From contig WBMQ01000006.1 in the NCBI GenBank assembly GCA_016630905.1, positions 186,001-250,000 of the forward strand: a stretch of DNA of 64,000 nucleotides, read 5' to 3'. Positions 58,325 to 64,000 of this stretch are shown here, piece by piece. The notes below the pieces were generated by a model. The model searched no databases and was not told where the DNA came from. It saw only the letters and a program-made list of their open reading frames with translations. Made by a program: the position numbers and the translations under genes. Positions within the stretch are counted from its first letter, which is position 1; every line of letters starts with the position of its first letter. The DNA comes from Capillidium heterosporum (lineage: Eukaryota; Entomophthoromycota; Entomophthoromycetes; Entomophthorales; Capillidiaceae).

Positions 58325-59392
58325 ATGGAGCACGAAAACTTGAATTACTTGCCCAACCACTTTGAGCAGTTGGAAAACTTGTGCACAATGCCCCAACTCC
58401 TAGCTGGTCCGGGAGTGAACGACTGTGCCTCAACCTACTTCAACCTGCAGTCGCAGAACGGATACCTGCACTCGCCATCCCCCAACTTCAAGAGTGAGTT
58501 TGTCACCGACAACACCATAAACTTCTCCCATATGAACGAGGTTTTGCGACCCGATTTAAGCTACTACAATCTGATGAAAGACTCTACACCTCCACTACCT
58601 TCTAACAACAACTTCTACTACGCCTCTAATAGCAGTGGCGACAGTTACGGTAGACTAGGTTTGGATAGCAACCTCAACAACCGTGACCAGTTTGGTCGTG
58701 TCTTAAGCCTGCCCGAACTCAACATCAAGATGATGGACTCTCCCATCACCTCCAACGACCAATACTTCAACAACAACCCCATGAACTTCAAATTCGAAGT
58801 TCGTAGCAACTATACCGAATCCATACCTGGCCCAAACACAAATGACATCAGCCGCAAACTATCGTTCCAGGACCTCCACTTCAACAGTAACCAAAGCCTC
58901 TACGAAACTCAAACTAATCAATCCAACTTCGAGAACCTGCAACCAGCTCCCCAGGCTAAAAGTCGCGGACGACGCGCTAGCACCAAGTCGGACATCCTCA
59001 ATCTCAACAGTAACCAGCGCCACTTTTTATGCGAAGTTGTCAACTGCAACAAGATCTTCAAGCGTTCGGAACACTTGAAACGTCACATCCGATCCATCCA
59101 TACCAACGAGAAGCCGTTCAAATGTAACGTTTGTAACAAGTTCTTCAGTCGAACCGACAACTTGAACCAGCATCTGCGCATCCACAATCGACCTAAATCC
59201 AAGGTTTCGACCATCCGCGACCAATCAAACTTCTTCAGCAACTGCATCAGCGGCAACTCGGGCGGTGATGGGTTCGTCAACTTTGGCACCTACCTCAACT
59301 ACAATAGCTACTTCTCCAATAGTTTTGAGGAAGTTGTCGGTGAGGAAGATGGCTTAAAGAGGAATGGATTTGAAAATCAGTTCCAGGCTTAA
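58325..59392 (+). CDS. Msn2/Msn4-type C2H2 transcription factor
   Basis: Single-exon frame of 355 residues. The first 215 residues are rich in Asn, Ser, Phe and Pro and probably carry activation regions. A basic stretch [11 protein letters not shown] at 212-222 may be a nuclear signal and contains an RRAS protein-kinase-A-like site. Two fingers follow: C236, C241, H254, H259 (with [14 protein letters not shown]) and C267, C270, H283, H287 (with [14 protein letters not shown]). RSEHLKRH plus RTDNLNQH are the contact helices of fungal Msn2/Msn4/Com2-type factors that bind AGGGG stress elements. Kinase A control of nuclear entry is known for Msn2 and would fit the RRAS site, but is inference here. 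Confidence 0.88.
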   Translation: MEHENLNYLPNHFEQLENLCTMPQLLAGPGVNDCASTYFNLQSQNGYLHSPSPNFKSEFVTDNTINFSHMNEVLRPDLSYYNLMKDSTPPLPSNNNFYYASNSSGDSYGRLGLDSNLNNRDQFGRVLSLPELNIKMMDSPITSNDQYFNNNPMNFKFEVRSNYTESIPGPNTNDISRKLSFQDLHFNSNQSLYETQTNQSNFENLQPAPQAKSRGRRASTKSDILNLNSNQRHFLCEVVNCNKIFKRSEHLKRHIRSIHTNEKPFKCNVCNKFFSRTDNLNQHLRIHNRPKSKVSTIRDQSNFFSNCISGNSGGDGFVNFGTYLNYNSYFSNSFEEVVGEEDGLKRNGFENQFQA

Positions 59393-62300
59393 AGTTAAAG
59401 TTGGATAGCGGTGCTATACAATCTAAAATATTTTACAATCTACATACATTCTTTTAAATTTTTGTGTATATGTCAATAATTAGCTAATAAAAATTTATTC
59501 TAGTTGTGCATTTATATGCATTTTCTTGCTTTTTGATACAAGATTTTGGCTAATTGAAAGTTTAGGATATAAAAAATTGTAGCAATACAACCTGCAAAAT
59601 GTTGCAAATGTACAAGGGAATTTGTGCAACGATTTAATAGCTTAATCCTATTTCCACAACTCTATAGTTCTATTTAAGTAGGAAACAATGGCAATTATCG
59701 GTATATTTCCAAAGAACTTTTCCCAACTAAACTTTTAGATTTAGAGGCATAAATTTTAACAGGTAAACAAGGTTTAAATTAGCTTTGTTCAAAGATAGAC
59801 TATTAGTTAAGCATAGAAATCAACTAAAAATAAAATAAACACAAAGTTATACATCTGTATCAAAGGAATGTCGTAAGTGAGTGTCTCTATTCATTGGACA
59901 TTGAAAAGAGCTACATAAAGGATTCCACTTGGATAAAACAAACTTTATCAGTATCGATAATTCAAAAGTTTATGTGAATACCAGCATCAAATATGTTAAT
60001 GAGATAAGTAGGTTTATTTAGATGAATAAAAATGCTATAGTGTCAAATGGGAACTGGATAAAGCTAGTTAGTTGAATAATTTGGTAGTGCAAATATCTAG
60101 TAGAATATTTTGTATTGACGTTACTCTTTAGCTGATAGTTTAGTGAAGTCTAATAGGTTTTTTCATGTTCGAATATTTTTTATATCTCTGAAAGATATAT
60201 CCTTTTAAAAAGTAAAATAGCTCCTATATATTAATATCAGTATATTTAGCCTGGGAGCTAATAGTCATACAAAACTAAAAGCTAAAATAGAATACCAAGA
60301 CATATAGTATATATCTATCAAAGCAGTTATAAATTTCTGTATATAAATAGGAACAGATATTTTCAACTTTGTGAAAGTAATGTGTTGCTATTAATTTCAA
60401 CTATAAAGGAATAGTAAGTGAGGTATAGCAACTATAGTTTCACTCTATAAGGCAAATGTTGAATGGTAAGAAAGAATACTAGGTAAGCTTATGATCAAAA
60501 GTAGATGATTCTCCTAACTTGTTGATTGAATGAAAACACAGCTACTTGAATTATCCTATTATAAAGGCTCAGTATATTTCATTAGCTGATACTTCAACTG
60601 AATTTCTAGGTTTATATATGAAATGTATGATGTGGCAGCTTACAGGTATCTTTGAGAGATGTATCCTGAATCTAAAGTGTTGAAAAAGTTTACTCACAAA
60701 CTTTTCTAAACTAAACTGCATCACGCTGCATTATCTCAGTTTTGGAAATTCTGGCAAATAAATGCAGAATAGACTAAATTTTGCCACAAGTTGCATCTGA
60801 AGATTTTACCAAATTTGGAGATTGGAATTTAAATTATGAATCCTCCAAACTTCAAATATAGAGTCGTACTTGCGAAAACTGAAACTTTCATTATAGGTGG
60901 CAGTTACCTTATAATAAACAAATGTAAATAGAATTAAAAAGGAAGTATCAAATCCTAAAGATTTCTCTATAATGTTGGCAGGTAAAGTAAATAGTGGCTT
61001 TTGCGTCTCCATTAAGCTTCCAATAAAACATAAGCATTTGTTGATATCCAGCATCTTAATGCATGATATCAAGCTCGATGGGTTTATAGTTAACAAAACG
61101 GCTTGCATTTTAGTCCATCAGCACCTAATTCAGAAGATACATCTTATATTTGACCAATAAGCTTGATTAAAGGAAAGGTAAAAGCAATATATACTATTAG
61201 AATATTTTTACGAACATACTTCATCATATGATCTTATTGAAGACATGGTTGAGTTTACAAAAATATCGGTATCGTATTATTTCCCTTGGCAAATGTCCAT
61301 TGCTAAAATGTTCAAGATGAATATCTAAAAAATGATAGTTTCTTACCATCTCAAACCATCAACTCTAAATCCATATATAAATATATGTAGTTGGTAGGTT
61401 TTCAGGAAAAGAAGTTCTATCTTGCATCTCAAGCAGAGTACTATCCATGGGTTGACAAGACAACCTGCACTTGGACCAATCGATATATCATTCTGTTTAG
61501 AATCCACCACTTCAAGTAGCTTAAATATTATGGAGGCTTGAAGTGATAAAGCTGAACCAGAATAATGTAGCCTAGAAAGTACGCCTTCTATTAGACTAGA
61601 GATGCCTTTTTAAAGTAAAAGTAACATCCAACAAAAGAAATTTGTTGACGTACACTACCTTTTTACTTTATCAAAGGCATCACCGAAATTATTGCATCAA
61701 AGCTTTTCCCTTGGAACGAATGCCATTGTTGAAATGCCAAAGATGTCACTCCGAAATGCATTCTGGATGCAAATTTTTGCTAGCTCGAATTTCAAACTAA
61801 ACCAATTTTATTAAATAAATTATAGAAATAGAAGATATAGCACAAATCAAGCCTTACCTTGCTGCCCATGGATATCTGAGTTTATAAGCGTTTATGATGG
61901 TGGTGATAGATAGCCTTTTTGGATAGTCGGACCTAAAACTTTATCACGTTACTTTTAAGGTGGCAGGATGCCTTACCAACAACAATATTTGAAGCATATA
62001 GACACCCTAGTTTACAAGGGATCCTTTAGATTTAGACTACGGTTCTGCGGATTTTGTTATAATAGACATCAATTTATAACTACCGAAGACCAAGATATTT
62101 TGCTCAGCTAAAAAGCTACCTTGATCCGGAAAGTAATTGTTTTGCAGACTTAGTTGTAGGTGTTTAATTGGAATATAGGGGCGAAGCAGTAGTATTTTAC
62201 CATAATATTATTTAGTTGAAGGCATCTTGATGTATGTATATAGCAGGTATGCAATTAGATGTCAATTTGAGGTCCTGGTAAATTGAAAATTTTGGTCTAA

Positions 62301-62750
62301 TATCCGTAAAATTTATGCAAAGAGCATTTCTCAGATGTACGCTACGTTGTCATAAGGTCTACCCGATGATCCCTCTGCTTTACCTATGTGCGAAATTTGG
62401 CCTAAACTGGCTGCTATTGAACAAGGTATACAGATGGGTTGCATGTTTCACTATACTAAATTTTTGATAAATTGACTTTTTTCTACTTTGGTCCTAATGG
62501 TGATAAATTTTAAAGCCTTTGGTTGTAGTTATAATTAAATTTCTGCAAAGGCCAACCCATCTAATACAATTGAACCCACACTTCTAATGGATCAATAGGA
62601 TTGCTTTAATATATGTGGACTATATTATATCATTCGCTGCAGCAAATTGCATTTTGGGATCCACTTCATTAAGTTTTGAAACATATGTAATTGCACAAAG
62701 TTTAACTATATAGCGCAAGTATATCTGTATTTATAGATGGATGCAAAATA
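59393..62750. other. Long gene-poor stretch
   Basis: About 3.4 kb without a supported gene. A 100-codon minus frame at 60806-61108 has no recognisable product. A degenerate direct repeat of about 43 bp occurs at 61278-61319 and 61702-61745. Confidence 0.4.
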
Positions 62751-62759
62751 TATAAATAG
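62751..62759 (+). promoter_or_regulatory. TATA box of the small RVxF protein gene
   Basis: TATAAATAG, 50 bp before the ATG at 62809. Confidence 0.6.
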
Positions 62760-62808
62760 ACAAAAGGTCACAGCTACAGTCGAAATAAATCTATTCAAGC
62801 TTTAAAAA

Positions 62809-63201
62809 ATGGTATCACCAACTAGCCACCAATTTCAACACAAACCCAAATACGTACCAGCCAGGAAGCAAAGCTACGACTCGGCAAGTACTTGTAGCTC
62901 AGAAGGAAGCGTAGAGTCGATCCTAATTTTAAATGGAAAGAGTTCAAGGCAGAGCCTGAACAACCGAGTCCACTTTGAACCCAAAGTTAAACTACATACC
63001 TACAAAGACAACATAAGGATACCAATTACTAGGCATGAATCCATGACTGTAGAAAGTGATTTGGACTACCCCATCAAAGATGTATTGAAACACATCACCA
63101 AGCGGAGGCTGAGTATCACCGAGTGGATCAAAAATTTAGTCAAGGGAGATCCGGCTGAAAACGTCAAGCATGGTCTACCCAAGAAGCGAACTACCCTTTG
63201 A
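62809..63201 (+). CDS. Small hydrophilic protein with an RVxF motif
   Basis: Single-exon frame of 130 residues with a close TATA box and coding-like base composition. I do not recognise a family. Residues 22-37 are Ser-rich (SYDSASTCSSEGSVES). NNRVHFEPKVKLHTY at 51-65 contains R53-V-H-F56, the form used by proteins that dock on protein phosphatase 1, followed by a hydrophobic-charged pattern seen in some such regulators. A basic stretch HITKRRLSITEW lies near 95-106 and the C-terminus is basic (KKRTTL). No signal peptide or membrane span. A phosphatase-binding role is only suggested by the motif, which is short and can occur by chance. Confidence 0.65.
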   Translation: MVSPTSHQFQHKPKYVPARKQSYDSASTCSSEGSVESILILNGKSSRQSLNNRVHFEPKVKLHTYKDNIRIPITRHESMTVESDLDYPIKDVLKHITKRRLSITEWIKNLVKGDPAENVKHGLPKKRTTL

Positions 63202-64000
63202 GCTGGCAGCCTTTAATTTTCAATAGCATCAACTAATCATGTATTTATATTTTTTATCTTTTATATAAATAAAAACATTTGCCATACAACTCGTATCATA
63301 GCTCATTTTAAACTTGATATAGTTTTATTTCGATAGTTTAATAAATTTATTTATTAAAAATATATACTTTAAAATGTATTACCATTACTAGATCTATTAG
63401 CTATGCTACTGTTCAAAACCAATATAATATACTTTAAAAAAGATAAAATACACATTAACTTCGAGACCTTAGTGCCCTAAATCTTTGCTATTTAATTGCA
63501 TGCTTCTAAAAGGAAAGTTGGCAAACTTTCTCAAGTACTTGTCGCTTTTCACAGCAAACCATTTCTAAATATATCTGGATTTAAAGAGCATTTCTATATA
63601 AATTGAGAAATCGAACTGTTCGATAAGGAGTTTTGAACTGAGATCAAATTTTAGTCTAGATTGGATGGTTTCAACGAAACATTTAGGTAAAGCTTATTGT
63701 GGATGTCTAGTTACTTATACTTTAATAATACATCATAGATAACTTCACCCAATTGTCCCTTATCATGCAAAGGATTTCCAACAGTTGAGCTAGATTCTAA
63801 AGGGATATGAGACGGAATATAGTATAGCGGTTGTTATCAACTTTCACTATATCTTTATCACTTATATTAAGTTCTAAAGTAAGTTGTACATTGAATATTT
63901 CAAGTAACTCAATCTACTAGGATGATTTTCACTGCTTTTGAAACACCATTTCGTTGGAAACCCAACTTTGATGGTATTTTTACTTCAAAAATATAGTAAA
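63202..64000. other. Intergenic to window end, nothing recognised
   Basis: AT-rich, with AATAAA about 65 bp after the stop of the preceding gene. No other feature supported. Confidence 0.5.

Overview
The window reads as nuclear DNA of an AT-rich fungus. Two zinc-finger factors (1982-2539 and 58325-59392) are of fungal type. Genes carry short introns, mostly 32-60 nt, with GTAAGT/GTACNT donors and CTAAC-like branch sites, and TATAAATAG boxes precede several genes. A POT peptide transporter, an M64 peptidase, a coilin homologue, an SWS1 homologue and secreted double-psi-barrel proteins point to an early-diverging (Zoopagomycota-like) lineage rather than an ascomycete yeast. That placement is inference. 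Gene density is low: about 24 intact or nearly intact genes in 64 kb, with several gene-free stretches of 1-4 kb. No rRNA, tRNA, CRISPR array or complete transposon was recognised by eye.

Layout. At 2-2.5 kb lies a C2H2 factor. From 3.5 to 17.6 kb is an accessory cluster built from two gene types, a secreted six-cysteine barrel protein and a POT/PTR2 peptide transporter, in the order PTR(-) barrel(-) barrel(+) PTR(+) barrel(-) barrel(+) PTR(+). Two PTR copies are decayed and one barrel copy is frameshifted. The two barrel genes at 11482-12060 and 13529-14107 form a 655-bp inverted repeat with one mismatch. From 18.6 to 24.7 kb is a tandem family of trihelix/Myb-like proteins on the minus strand, with two intact outer copies and two decayed inner ones.

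From 25 kb on the content is mainly housekeeping: coilin, mitochondrial carnitine/acylcarnitine carrier, membrane-anchored M64 peptidase, A20/AN1 protein, two paralogous membrane alpha/beta hydrolases, a TFIIB-related factor, a TBC RabGAP, a short-chain dehydrogenase, a lipase-like hydrolase with a possible 6-nt microexon, MDM35/TRIAP1, SWS1, Rab geranylgeranyltransferase beta (BET2), a nucleoside diphosphate kinase with a signal peptide, an RNase-kappa-like V-ATPase subunit, an Msn2-type factor and a small protein with an RVxF motif. Membrane traffic is a recurring theme (BET2, TBC RabGAP, V-ATPase subunit).

The most unusual signal is a set of about ten single-base insertions (+1 shifts), with no deletions, in otherwise well-preserved reading frames: one barrel gene, the M64 peptidase, both alpha/beta hydrolases and the TBC gene. 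Removing the extra bases restores exactly the paralogue's length in the two families where this can be tested. Insertion errors in the assembly are the plainest explanation, but recent inactivation or +1 recoding would look the same on paper.
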